A stretch of DNA of 49,995 nucleotides from positions 1 to 49,995 of the forward strand of contig CAZZKV010000021.1 in NCBI GenBank assembly GCA_964654665.1. Reading direction: 5' to 3'. This DNA is from CALCKU01 sp964654665 (GTDB taxonomy: Bacteria; Pseudomonadota; Alphaproteobacteria; Caulobacterales; Maricaulaceae). Positions 42,972 through 49,995 of this stretch are shown piece by piece; positions within the stretch are counted from its first letter, which is position 1; each line of letters opens with the position of its first letter. The notes beneath the pieces are model-generated. The model ran no database searches, was not told the origin of the DNA, and saw only the letters and a list, made by a program, of their open reading frames with translations. Made by a program: the position numbers and the translations under genes.

Positions 42972-43943
42972 CTAGGCGGCCGTTTCTCGCAGTTCACGCG
43001 GCAGGCGGAATACGACTTTTTCTTTGATGACTTCGACCTCTTGCATATGAACATTATAACGCGACCTGAGGGCGGCAATGACGCCATCGGTCAAATATTC
43101 CGGCGCGCTGGCTCCGGCGGATAGCCCGATTGTGGTAGCCGTTTCAATTTTACCCCAGTCAAGATTATCCGCGCTGGAAATGAGATAGGCATTTTTAGCT
43201 CCGGCTTTTGCCCCAACCTCGACCAGTCGTTTAGAATTGGATGAGGTCTTGGATCCGATGATCAATAACAAATCACAAGTCTCTGCTATAGCTTTGACAG
43301 CGGCTTGCCGGTTTGTCGTCGCATAGCAAATATCTTCTTTAAATGGCAGGCTAATAGAGGGGAACCGGGATTGTAAAATAGCTATAAGCTCTGACGTGTC
43401 ATCAACAGAGAGCGTTGTTTGCGTGACCAGAGCCAGATTGTCCGGATCAACGGGCGTATAATGGCGTGCATCGGCTTCGGTTTCAATAAGGGTCATAGCC
43501 CCTTCGCCAAGCTGTCCCATCGTGCCTATAACTTCGGGATGACCAGCGTGCCCGATGAGCAGGATATGGCGGTTGTTTTTAAAATGTTTTTCAGCTTCCA
43601 TATGGACTTTGGATACCAGAGGGCAGGTCGCATCTAAAAATGTCATATTGCGTAATTGCGCGGCGGCGGGGACCGATTTGGGTACGCCATGGGCCGAAAA
43701 GACAACAGGGCGTTCATCGGGGCATTCATCAAGTTCTTCAACAAAAATGGCGCCCAGATTTGTCAGGCGATTAACGACATGACGATTATGGACAATTTCA
43801 TGGCGGACATAAACGGGCGCGCCATATTTTTCTATCGAACGTTCGACAATTTGAATGGCTCGGTCTACGCCGGCGCAAAAGCCGCGGGGGGCGGCTAGCA
43901 ATAGTTGTTTTTGGGGCAAGCCGGTCATGGGGGTTACTGACAT
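42972..43943 (-). CDS. ispH: 4-hydroxy-3-methylbut-2-enyl diphosphate reductase
   Basis: 323 residues from the ATG at 43943, which has AGGAG seven bases upstream. The reading frame continues 110 codons further upstream, but that extension is antisense to the following lipoprotein gene and unlike the family. The iron-sulfur cysteines are in place: C23 in APRGFCAGVDRAI, FLDATCPLVSKVH and GSKTSSNSKRLVE, with HEIVHNRHVV. It makes IPP and DMAPP, the last step of the non-mevalonate isoprenoid pathway. Confidence 0.96.
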   Translation of the reverse strand: MSVTPMTGLPQKQLLLAAPRGFCAGVDRAIQIVERSIEKYGAPVYVRHEIVHNRHVVNRLTNLGAIFVEELDECPDERPVVFSAHGVPKSVPAAAQLRNMTFLDATCPLVSKVHMEAEKHFKNNRHILLIGHAGHPEVIGTMGQLGEGAMTLIETEADARHYTPVDPDNLALVTQTTLSVDDTSELIAILQSRFPSISLPFKEDICYATTNRQAAVKAIAETCDLLLIIGSKTSSNSKRLVEVGAKAGAKNAYLISSADNLDWGKIETATTIGLSAGASAPEYLTDGVIAALRSRYNVHMQEVEVIKEKVVFRLPRELRETAA

Positions 43944-44070
43944 TAAATTCTCCTCATCAGCCCCGGCGGCATTGCGGCGCGCGACGGAACTGTCTAAGAA
44001 CCCTAACAGACAGGTTCGCCGCATGCTATATGTGATTGGCCCTAATGATGACAAAACTAAGGTTGCGCTA

Positions 44071-44655
44071 ATGAATTGCACAAAATTTTTATTGACGACT
44101 CTCATTGCCGTCTCGGCGGGGTTGGCTGGCTGCCGGACAACCGCCGAAGTGTTACAAGTAGGGGCTGCGGCTGAGAAGAACCCGGGGCCATGTCCACGGG
44201 CATTTTCGCTGTTTGATGCGGCGCGTATTGTCGAATTTAAAGGCGAGCAACGCTTTTCCAATGTGGGGTTCACAGGCGAAGTTGATGCTGTACGCTCGTT
44301 GTGTCGCTATTATGCAGAGCGGCCGATTGATGCCGATCTCGAGATTGACTTTTCATTAGGGCGCGGTCCGGCGGCGGAACAAAGCACCGCACATTATGAA
44401 TATTTTGTCGCTGTAACCCGTAAAAATATCGGCGTTATTGAAAAGCAGATCTTTCCGCTTACTGTTACCTTTCCCGAAGGGGCTGACCGTATGGTGAAAA
44501 CCGAACGTATTGGGGAAATTCTGATTCCGCGTAAGGCGGAGGGTACATCGGGTGAAAACTTTGAAATTATCGTTGGTTTTGTTGTAACGCCGGAACAGCG
44601 GGCGTTTAATACCGAAGGCCGACGGTTTCGTGTTTCGGCCGGACAGCCGCGCTAG
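44071..44655 (+). CDS. Predicted lipoprotein of unknown function
   Basis: 194 residues from the ATG at 44071, with AAGG upstream. The signal peptide ends SAGLAGC, a proper lipobox, so it should be an envelope lipoprotein. The mature part begins with a Thr/Ala/Pro-containing segment and a Cys (GPCPRAF), then a beta-rich domain with a second Cys (RSLCRYY): ERPIDADLEIDFSLGRG, YEYFVAVTRKN and FPLTVTFPEGAD. I recognise no named family. It is divergent from ispH and nine bases ahead of argS, so it is probably co-transcribed with argS. Confidence 0.75.
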   Translation: MNCTKFLLTTLIAVSAGLAGCRTTAEVLQVGAAAEKNPGPCPRAFSLFDAARIVEFKGEQRFSNVGFTGEVDAVRSLCRYYAERPIDADLEIDFSLGRGPAAEQSTAHYEYFVAVTRKNIGVIEKQIFPLTVTFPEGADRMVKTERIGEILIPRKAEGTSGENFEIIVGFVVTPEQRAFNTEGRRFRVSAGQPR

Positions 44656-44663
44656 GACTGATT

Positions 44664-46442
44664 ATGTCATCTCTTTTGACGACGCTTGGCGCTGTCTTTA
44701 GCCGCGCATTTGCTGATGCAGGTTTTCCTGAAGCCCTTGGGGCTGTGCGCGAGTCTGATCGACCCGATCTGGCCCCGTTCCAATGTAATGGGGCGATGGG
44801 CGCGGCAGGGGTTTTGAAAAAACAGGGTGAGAAAGCCAATCCGCGGGTAATCGCGCAAACTATCATTGATGCGGTGCAAGATCATCCGGCTATAGAGGCG
44901 CTGGAAATTGCCGGCCCCGGTTTTATCAATATTCGTCCGGCGGCGCAGGCTATAACTCAGCGCGCCGCTGTTTTGGCAAAGGATGATAAGACAGGCGCAA
45001 TGCGGGCGGCTTCGCAAACCATTGTTATCGATTACGGGGGGGCCAATGTAGCCAAACCTATGCATGTGGGCCATTTGCGCTCTGCGGTTATTGGTGAAAC
45101 TTTGAAGCGGCTTTTACGCTTTCAAGGCCATACCGTCATTGGCGATGTGCATTTGGGGGATTGGGGTTTGCAAATGGGGCATCTGATCACGGAACTTGAA
45201 GTTGAACAGCCCAATTTACCCTATTTTGATGCTGCTAAAACAGACGATTATCCAGTCCAGTCCCCTGTTGATATGGCTGATCTTGCGCGGCTTTATCCAA
45301 ATGCCAGTCATAAAGCCAAATCGGACCCAAATCGCATGGACCGCTCGCGTGTTGCCACGGCTGAATTGCAAGCGGGCCGTCCGGGATATCGGGCCTTGCT
45401 GGATCATTTTATAACCGTTTCTATCCTCTCGCTTAAAAAGGGATATGGGGACCTCGGTGTTGAATTTGACCTTTGGAAGGGCGAGGCTGCTGTTGATCCG
45501 TTAATCCCGGGGATGATTGATGACCTTAAATCCATGGGGATTACCGAGGAAGATGACGGCGCACTTATTATCCGTGTTGATCAGGATGATGAGAAAAAGG
45601 AAACGCCGCCAGTTATGTTACTGGCCCGCTCTGGTGCTGTACTCTATCATACGACCGATCTAGCGACACTGATTGACCGCAAAGCAGAGATTAATCCTGA
45701 CCTTATTCTGTATGTTGTCGATCAGCGCCAAGCCTTACATTTTGAACAAGTCTTTCGCGCGGCGGTTAAGGCCGGATGGTATCAACGCGATCAATTAAAA
45801 CATCTCGGCTTCGGAACGATGAACGGAACCGATGGTAAGCCGTTCAAAACTCGCGAAGGCGGTGTTTTGCGATTGGAAGATTTGCTCTCTATGATGCATG
45901 ACGCGGCAGATAAACGCCTGTCCGAGGCCGGTATAGGGGCCGATTTTCCGGCTGTGGAACGGGCAGATATTGCCAATAAAGTCGGGGTTGCGGCTTTGAA
46001 ATTTGCAGATTTGCAAAATCAACGCATGACAAATTATATTTTTGACCCAGAGCGCTTTACCGCCTTTGAAGGCAAAACAGGCCCTTATCTGCTGTATGCG
46101 GCTGTGCGGATTAAATCGATTTTACGCAAAGCTGATGCGCAGGGTGCAAGCGCAGGGGATATAATAATTACCGAACCGGCTGAAACTAGCCTTGCTCTTT
46201 CACTGGATGCTTTTGGCCGTGCGCTAATGATGGCGAGCGAAAAATATGCTCCCCATATTCTATGTGATCATGTATTTCGTCTCGCGCAAAGCTTTTCGCG
46301 GTTTTATACCGATTGTCCGATTTTGGCCGGCGATACGCCGCCTGATGTCAAAGCATCGCGCTTGGCGCTGGCCCAAACCACATTGCGCCAATTAGAGCAC
46401 TGTTTGCATATCCTCGGTATCCAAGCCCCTGAGCGGATGTAG
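44664..46442 (+). CDS. argS: Arginyl-tRNA synthetase
   Basis: 592 residues. The class I signature is present as HVGH in YGGANVAKPMHVGHLRSAV, and the KMSK region appears in its known variant form GTMNGTDGKPFKTREGG (family lacking a perfect KMSK). The N-terminal tRNA-recognition domain (about 1-110) and the C-terminal anticodon-binding DALR domain (ending LRQLEHCLHILGIQAPERM) are both intact. It charges tRNA-Arg. It is encoded just behind the lipoprotein gene. Confidence 0.97.
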   Translation: MSSLLTTLGAVFSRAFADAGFPEALGAVRESDRPDLAPFQCNGAMGAAGVLKKQGEKANPRVIAQTIIDAVQDHPAIEALEIAGPGFINIRPAAQAITQRAAVLAKDDKTGAMRAASQTIVIDYGGANVAKPMHVGHLRSAVIGETLKRLLRFQGHTVIGDVHLGDWGLQMGHLITELEVEQPNLPYFDAAKTDDYPVQSPVDMADLARLYPNASHKAKSDPNRMDRSRVATAELQAGRPGYRALLDHFITVSILSLKKGYGDLGVEFDLWKGEAAVDPLIPGMIDDLKSMGITEEDDGALIIRVDQDDEKKETPPVMLLARSGAVLYHTTDLATLIDRKAEINPDLILYVVDQRQALHFEQVFRAAVKAGWYQRDQLKHLGFGTMNGTDGKPFKTREGGVLRLEDLLSMMHDAADKRLSEAGIGADFPAVERADIANKVGVAALKFADLQNQRMTNYIFDPERFTAFEGKTGPYLLYAAVRIKSILRKADAQGASAGDIIITEPAETSLALSLDAFGRALMMASEKYAPHILCDHVFRLAQSFSRFYTDCPILAGDTPPDVKASRLALAQTTLRQLEHCLHILGIQAPERM

Positions 46443-46451
46443 CTCTGAGGG

Positions 46452-46850
46452 CTATCCCTGTTTAAAGGCCTGCTGTACGGCCAGTTGCTGAGCGTGAACC
46501 GGTTGCGCGGATGGGGTTTGGTGTTGCGGCGCAGCCTGACGCTGGGCCGGTGCAGCGGGAGTTTGGGTTCGAACCTGCGCTTGGGTTTGTGCCTGCATTG
46601 GGGGCGTCGTTTGTGCTTGCGCTTGAGCGGGGGCCTTTATCGGCACATCAATCCGGTTTTGGCCCGCATAGGCGCGAAGCCCCTTAGTGGCGTCCAGACA
46701 TTCAGCATACATATCCAAAATTGCGCTGACATTGCGCTCACCCCAAACCCCTTGCCCTTTTAGCTTATTGAGCAGATCAAAAGCCACTTCGGCTTCCGAT
46801 TTTCCAGATCCTGTTGTAGCAAAACTACCGGTTTCGTTATTCTCTGACAT
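46452..46850 (-). CDS. Small hypothetical protein with Gln/Ala/Pro-rich tail
   Basis: 132 residues. GGGAGG stands five bases before the ATG. Residues about 18-66 form a helical segment (AEVAFDLLNKLKGQGVWGER, ILDMYAECLDATKGLRAY) while residues 75-132 are low complexity, built of Ala, Gln, Pro and Thr. No signal peptide or membrane segment. I recognise no family. It is convergent with argS and divergent from the glycine cleavage operon, standing alone. Confidence 0.65.
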   Translation of the reverse strand: MSENNETGSFATTGSGKSEAEVAFDLLNKLKGQGVWGERNVSAILDMYAECLDATKGLRAYAGQNRIDVPIKAPAQAQAQTTPPMQAQTQAQVRTQTPAAPAQRQAAPQHQTPSAQPVHAQQLAVQQAFKQG

Positions 46851-46935
46851 AATGCCCTCCCTTTTGGGTGTCTGTTTAGAGCAATCAGATTAAGAATTTA
46901 TGTGGATAGAGTTTTAATTGAAGATAGGCCTTTGA

Positions 46936-46974
46936 TTGACTCATCACGGCGAATCCCGCATAGAAAATTATACT
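46936..46974 (+). promoter_or_regulatory. Likely promoter of the glycine cleavage operon
   Basis: TTGACT (46936-46941) matches a -35 box; candidate -10 boxes are around 46959-46966 (ATAGAA) or TATACT at 46969-46974. The second would start transcription at about the first base of the riboswitch. The exact pairing is uncertain. Confidence 0.35.
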
Positions 46975-46977
46975 CTT

Positions 46978-47197
46978 CCAAGCGGGAGAGCGTTGGCCGT
47001 TACTATTATGGCTAACCGCCGAAGGAGCAACCGCCACCGGAAACTCTCAGGCCCCAAGGACCGCTTAGAGGACAAAACGCTGGAAAGCGGGCTTATCTTG
47101 TTGATCAGGATGGTTAAAGAGCCCCGCCGACGGAGTAAGCTATAGGCCGGTCATAAGTCCTATGCGTGAATCTCTCAGGCCCAAAAGGACAGCGGGT
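46978..47197 (+). ncRNA. Tandem glycine riboswitch
   Basis: Two glycine aptamers in series. The first contains GGGAGAGCG, then CGCCGAAGGAGCAA, ACTCTCAGGC and AAGGAC (about 46982-47070). The second contains AGAGCCCCGCCGACGGAGTAAG, cut here to AGCCCCGCCGACGGAG, then ATCTCTCAGGC and AAAAGGACAG (about 47117-47196). These conserved cores are diagnostic of gcvT motif RNAs; a linker of about 45 bases with its own pairing joins them. Glycine binding turns on the glycine cleavage genes. gcvT starts 34 bases later. Confidence 0.93.
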
Positions 47198-47198
47198 G

Positions 47199-47226
47199 GC
47201 ACTTGAAACGCGAAAGCGGAAAGTGC
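47199..47226 (+). promoter_or_regulatory. Hairpin covering the gcvT ribosome site
   Basis: GCACTT (47199-47204) pairs with AAGTGC (47221-47226) and inside it CGC-GAAA-GCG (47209-47218) forms a GNRA tetraloop hairpin. The purine run GCGGAAAG that would be the gcvT ribosome site lies within this structure. No T tract follows. This looks like the riboswitch expression platform, acting on translation. Confidence 0.5.
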
Positions 47227-47230
47227 GCCT

Positions 47231-48373
47231 ATGTCTGAACGTCTTAAGACCAAGCTTCACGCGAAACATATCGCTTTGGGGGCAAAAATGGTGCCCTTTG
47301 CGGGCTATGATATGCCCGTGCAATATCCGATGGGTGTTTTAAAAGAACATCTGCATACACGCGAGAAAGCGGGATTATTCGATGTCTCCCATATGGGACA
47401 ATGTTTTATTACCGCCGATGACGGCACGTTCGAGACCGCCGCCAAGGCCTTGGAAACGCTTGTGCCGGCCTCTATTCAGGATTTGGCACCGGGCCAACAG
47501 CGTTATTCGCAATTTCTCAATGCCGACGGCGGCATTCTGGATGATTTGATGATTACCCGCCTTGGGTTTCAGGGGCAAACCCACCGTCTATATCTGGTGG
47601 TGAATGCGGGTTGCAAGCAGGATGATTTTGCCCATATTGCGGCGCATCTACCCAGCGACGTACAATTGGATATTAAAGATGACACGCTCTCGCTAATTGC
47701 CTTGCAAGGGCCGAAAGCGGTGGATGTTCTGGCTGAATTTAACCCCGCTCTGCGGGATATCGTTTTTATGACATCGGTCGATGTTCCGCTAACCCCGACG
47801 ATTTGGGCACATGTCTCTCGTTCGGGTTATACGGGCGAAGACGGGTATGAAATTTCAATTAAACATGACGATGTTGGCCCATTTGTTGATCGGCTATTAG
47901 CGCATGATGCCGTTGAAATGATCGGGCTCGGTGCGCGCGATAGCCTGCGTCTCGAAGCTGGACTGTGTCTTTATGGTCATGATATCGATACACAGGTCTC
48001 TCCGATAGAGGCTGGTTTGTTCTGGTCCATTCAAAAACATCGCCGCAAAGCCGGTGCGGGCTATTTGGGCGCGGCGCGTGTGGCGGCTGATCTGGCCGAT
48101 AAGTCAACCAAGCGCCTTGTTGGGATTCTGCCAGAAGGACGCGCACCGGCGCGCGAACATACGGAAATTCAGGATATGGACGGTAAGACCATTGGCGAAA
48201 TTACCAGCGGCGGTTTTGGCCCCACGGCTGGCGGTCCAGTCGCCATGGGCTATGTTGCCCGTAAATTCACCACAGTGGGAACGCCTGTTCAGCTTATTGT
48301 GCGAGGTAAACCACGGCCCGCAAAAATCGCGAAATTGCCTTTCGCCCCACATCGTTATTTCAGAGGAGCCTAA
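47231..48373 (+). CDS. gcvT: Aminomethyltransferase (glycine cleavage T protein)
   Basis: 380 residues, standard length. Family features: KTKLHAKHIALGAKMVPFAG, FDVSHMGQ, the folate-binding region with GYTGEDGYEIS, and GARDSLRLEAGLCLYGHDID containing the conserved GxRDxLRLE. The C-terminal barrel has EGRAPAREHTEI and GPVAMGYV. It transfers a methylene from the lipoyl arm of GcvH to tetrahydrofolate. It is the first gene after the tandem glycine riboswitch. Confidence 0.97.
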   Translation: MSERLKTKLHAKHIALGAKMVPFAGYDMPVQYPMGVLKEHLHTREKAGLFDVSHMGQCFITADDGTFETAAKALETLVPASIQDLAPGQQRYSQFLNADGGILDDLMITRLGFQGQTHRLYLVVNAGCKQDDFAHIAAHLPSDVQLDIKDDTLSLIALQGPKAVDVLAEFNPALRDIVFMTSVDVPLTPTIWAHVSRSGYTGEDGYEISIKHDDVGPFVDRLLAHDAVEMIGLGARDSLRLEAGLCLYGHDIDTQVSPIEAGLFWSIQKHRRKAGAGYLGAARVAADLADKSTKRLVGILPEGRAPAREHTEIQDMDGKTIGEITSGGFGPTAGGPVAMGYVARKFTTVGTPVQLIVRGKPRPAKIAKLPFAPHRYFRGA

Positions 48374-48375
48374 CC

Positions 48376-48747
48376 ATGAGCCTATATTTTACCGAAGACC
48401 ACGAATGGATCAAAGTTGACGGCGAGGCCGGAACCATTGGCATTTCGGCCTATGCCTCCGGACAGCTTGGAGATGTAGTCTTTGTGGAACTGCCCGAAAT
48501 TGGCCGTGAAATGGCCAAGGGCGACGAGGCTGCGGTTGTTGAAAGTGTCAAAGCCGCATCAGAAGTTTACACGCCTGTTGGCGGGACAGTGACAGATGTC
48601 AATACGGCGCTCGAAGATGCGCCGGAAACGGTTAATGCGTCACCGGATGGGGCGGGCTGGTTTCTGAAAATCACAATCGCCGATAAAGACGAGCTTGGGA
48701 GCTTAATGGATGTAGCGGCCTATAAGAGCTATTGCGACGGTTTATAA
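48376..48747 (+). CDS. gcvH: Glycine cleavage system H protein
   Basis: 123 residues. The lipoylation lysine is in VVESVKAASEVYTP; FTEDHEWIKVDGE at the start and SPDGAGWFLKI near the end are typical. The protein shuttles the aminomethyl group between the P, T and L proteins. GAGGAG precedes the ATG two bases after gcvT. The coding sequence is followed by a small membrane protein gene before gcvPA. Confidence 0.97.
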   Translation: MSLYFTEDHEWIKVDGEAGTIGISAYASGQLGDVVFVELPEIGREMAKGDEAAVVESVKAASEVYTPVGGTVTDVNTALEDAPETVNASPDGAGWFLKITIADKDELGSLMDVAAYKSYCDGL

Positions 48748-48770
48748 ATACAGCCGCAAGGATGTTTTTA

Positions 48771-48998
48771 ATGCAATCTATCCCAGAAAAAATTGGCGTA
48801 TTTATAGTCATTGGCCTTGGCATTATCGCTTATATTCTCGTGAAGGTTTTAATGAAAATTGGATTGGCCGTTCAACTTGAAGCGTTCGGCGTACCACGTT
48901 TGGGCGCCGTGATTATAGGGTTTGTTTTAATTGCCGTTCTCTTTGGCGGCCTAAGCGCAGGGTTCCAAGCTTTGCGCAGTGTAAAGAAAGACATTTAA
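48771..48998 (+). CDS. Small two-helix membrane protein inside the gcv operon
   Basis: 75 residues from the ATG at 48771 with AAGGA nine bases upstream (an ATG three codons earlier is too close to that site). Two hydrophobic helices, about residues 9-33 (IGVFIVIGLGIIAYILVKVL) and 42-65 (LGAVIIGFVLIAVLFGGL), with a short basic tail LRSVKKDI. It has no recognised family. Its stop is immediately followed by the gcvPA ATG, so it is certainly in the operon. Such an insertion between gcvH and gcvPA is not the usual order; function unknown. Confidence 0.75.
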   Translation: MQSIPEKIGVFIVIGLGIIAYILVKVLMKIGLAVQLEAFGVPRLGAVIIGFVLIAVLFGGLSAGFQALRSVKKDI

Positions 48999-49995
48999 AT
49001 GCGTTACCTTCCTCTTAATGATAAAGACCGGGCACACATGCTCTCTGTTATCGGTGTCGATTCTATTGAAGGGCTGTTTGAAGATGTACCCAAAGCGGCG
49101 CGTTTAAACGGGTTGATTGATTTACCGCTCCATCAAAGCGAGCAGGCGGTCGAGCGCCATATGACGCGGCTCTCGAATAAGTCAGTCTCGGCCTCATCTG
49201 TGCCGTTTTTCTGCGGGGCGGGGGCCTATAAACATCATATTCCAGCAACGGTGGATCATCTCATACAGCGTTCTGAGTTTTTGACGGCCTATACGCCTTA
49301 TCAGCCTGAGATCAGCCAAGGTACATTGCAGGCGCTATTCGAGTTTCAAACCCAAGTCGCGCTGTTGACGGGTATGGATGTTGCTAATGCCTCTATGTAT
49401 GATGGCTCGACGGCTTGCGCCGAAGCTGTGGTTATGGCCAAGCGGGTGACGCGCAAAACACAAGCTATTCTCGCGCCCGGCCTGCATCCTCATTACGCCG
49501 CCGCGACCCAGACCTTGGCCTCAACGCTTGATATCGATATTCACGAAGTTACGCCGCAAATCGGCACAGATGCCTCTGTCATCGATATGATTACGGACGC
49601 AACTGCTTGTGTGGTTGTACAAAGCCCGAATGTGTTTGGCGAAATTGTTGATCTCGCTCCGATAGCCAAGAAAGCCCATGCGCATAAGGCTTTGCTCATT
49701 GCCGTATTTACCGAACCGGTGGCACTGGGCGCGATACAATCGCCGGGCGAGCAGGGGGCTGATATTGTAGTTGGCGAAGGCCAAGGCCTTGGCGTAGGCC
49801 TTAATTTTGGCGGGCCTCATGTTGGGCTCTTTGCCTGCCGCCAGAAACTCGTCCGGCAAATGCCGGGCCGTGTCTGCGGCGAAACGATAGATGCCAATGG
49901 CGAGCGCGGATTTGTGCTGACGCTCTCCACGCGCGAGCAGCATATTCGCCGCGAAAAAGCGACCAGTAATATCTGTACCAATAGCGGGCTATGCT
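48999..49995 (+). CDS. gcvPA: Glycine dehydrogenase (decarboxylating) subunit 1, 3' end cut off
   Basis: The frame is open from the ATG at 48999 to the window end (332 codons visible; the subunit is about 450 residues). It begins MRYLPLNDKDRAHMLSVIG and contains TPYQPEISQGTLQALFEFQT, MYDGSTACAEA, GEGQGLGVGLNFGGPHVG and REQHIRREKATSNICTN. These mark the N-terminal half of the split P protein, the PLP-dependent enzyme that decarboxylates glycine. gcvPB would follow outside the window. Confidence 0.95.
   Translation, partial: MRYLPLNDKDRAHMLSVIGVDSIEGLFEDVPKAARLNGLIDLPLHQSEQAVERHMTRLSNKSVSASSVPFFCGAGAYKHHIPATVDHLIQRSEFLTAYTPYQPEISQGTLQALFEFQTQVALLTGMDVANASMYDGSTACAEAVVMAKRVTRKTQAILAPGLHPHYAAATQTLASTLDIDIHEVTPQIGTDASVIDMITDATACVVVQSPNVFGEIVDLAPIAKKAHAHKALLIAVFTEPVALGAIQSPGEQGADIVVGEGQGLGVGLNFGGPHVGLFACRQKLVRQMPGRVCGETIDANGERGFVLTLSTREQHIRREKATSNICTNSGLC

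Noticed and set aside
43944..44273. A 110-residue N-terminal extension of IspH
   Set aside because: The extension is antisense to the lipoprotein gene starting at 44071 and contains none of the family sequence; the ATG at 43943 has a good ribosome site and gives the normal IspH length.

Overview
The window reads as chromosomal core sequence of a Gram-negative, aerobic alphaproteobacterium of moderate to low GC. This is inferred from the aa3-type cytochrome oxidase locus in the order ctaC-ctaD-ctaB-small coxF-like gene-ctaG-ctaE-SURF1, lspA next to a DUF3035 lipoprotein, a split glycine dehydrogenase (gcvPA) behind a tandem glycine riboswitch, TonB-dependent receptors with an elaborate TonB energiser, and an alphaproteobacterial-type glutamate-cysteine ligase. 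The mix resembles marine Maricaulales/Hyphomonadaceae-type bacteria, but I cannot fix the genus. I see no phage, insertion sequence, integrase or CRISPR array.

Layout. 1-2.5 kb: 3' part of a TonB-dependent receptor with a clear terminator, then about 600 bp without a recognisable gene. 3.1-5.2 kb: sppA and tRNA-Gln. 5.4-12.3 kb: a nine-gene TonB energising operon: two DUF3450 paralogues, a long TtpC-like ExbB, a short ExbB, two ExbD, TonB and a TPR protein, punctuated by stem-loops and closed by a terminator. 12.3-16.7 kb: lspA, DUF3035 lipoprotein, mutL, rsmD, a PepSY-type membrane protein. 16.8-24 kb: LysM lipoprotein, VOC protein, a long coiled-coil protein, a TSUP permease, a DMT transporter, tadA, rluB, glutamate-cysteine ligase. 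24-30.6 kb: second TonB-dependent receptor divergent from a POT peptide transporter, then DUF937, YjbR-like and tldD. 30.8-37.5 kb: the cytochrome oxidase and assembly operon. 37.5-46.8 kb: housekeeping genes (yqgE, peroxiredoxin, SPFH/NfeD pair, YVTN propeller, DUF481 porin, rnhA, ispH, lipoprotein, argS). 46.9-50 kb: the glycine cleavage operon under a tandem glycine riboswitch, cut by the window edge in gcvPA.

How they work together. Much of the window serves envelope transport: the receptors at both ends of the first 26 kb need the proton-motive-force-driven TonB complex encoded at 5.4-12.2 kb, and the POT symporter could take receptor-imported peptides across the inner membrane. The oxidase operon supplies that proton-motive force and carries its own heme A and copper assembly factors. 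LspA, SppA and several predicted lipoproteins belong to envelope protein processing.

The less ordinary signals are: the duplicated parts and intercistronic hairpins of the TonB operon and cysteine pairs in several of its periplasmic proteins; a terminator ending two bases before the mutL start; a possible crescentin-like coiled-coil protein; a 41-codon frame packed exactly between ctaE and SURF1; a small membrane protein inside the glycine cleavage operon; and an apparent ribosome-site-sequestering hairpin behind the glycine riboswitch. None is proven to be a new system.
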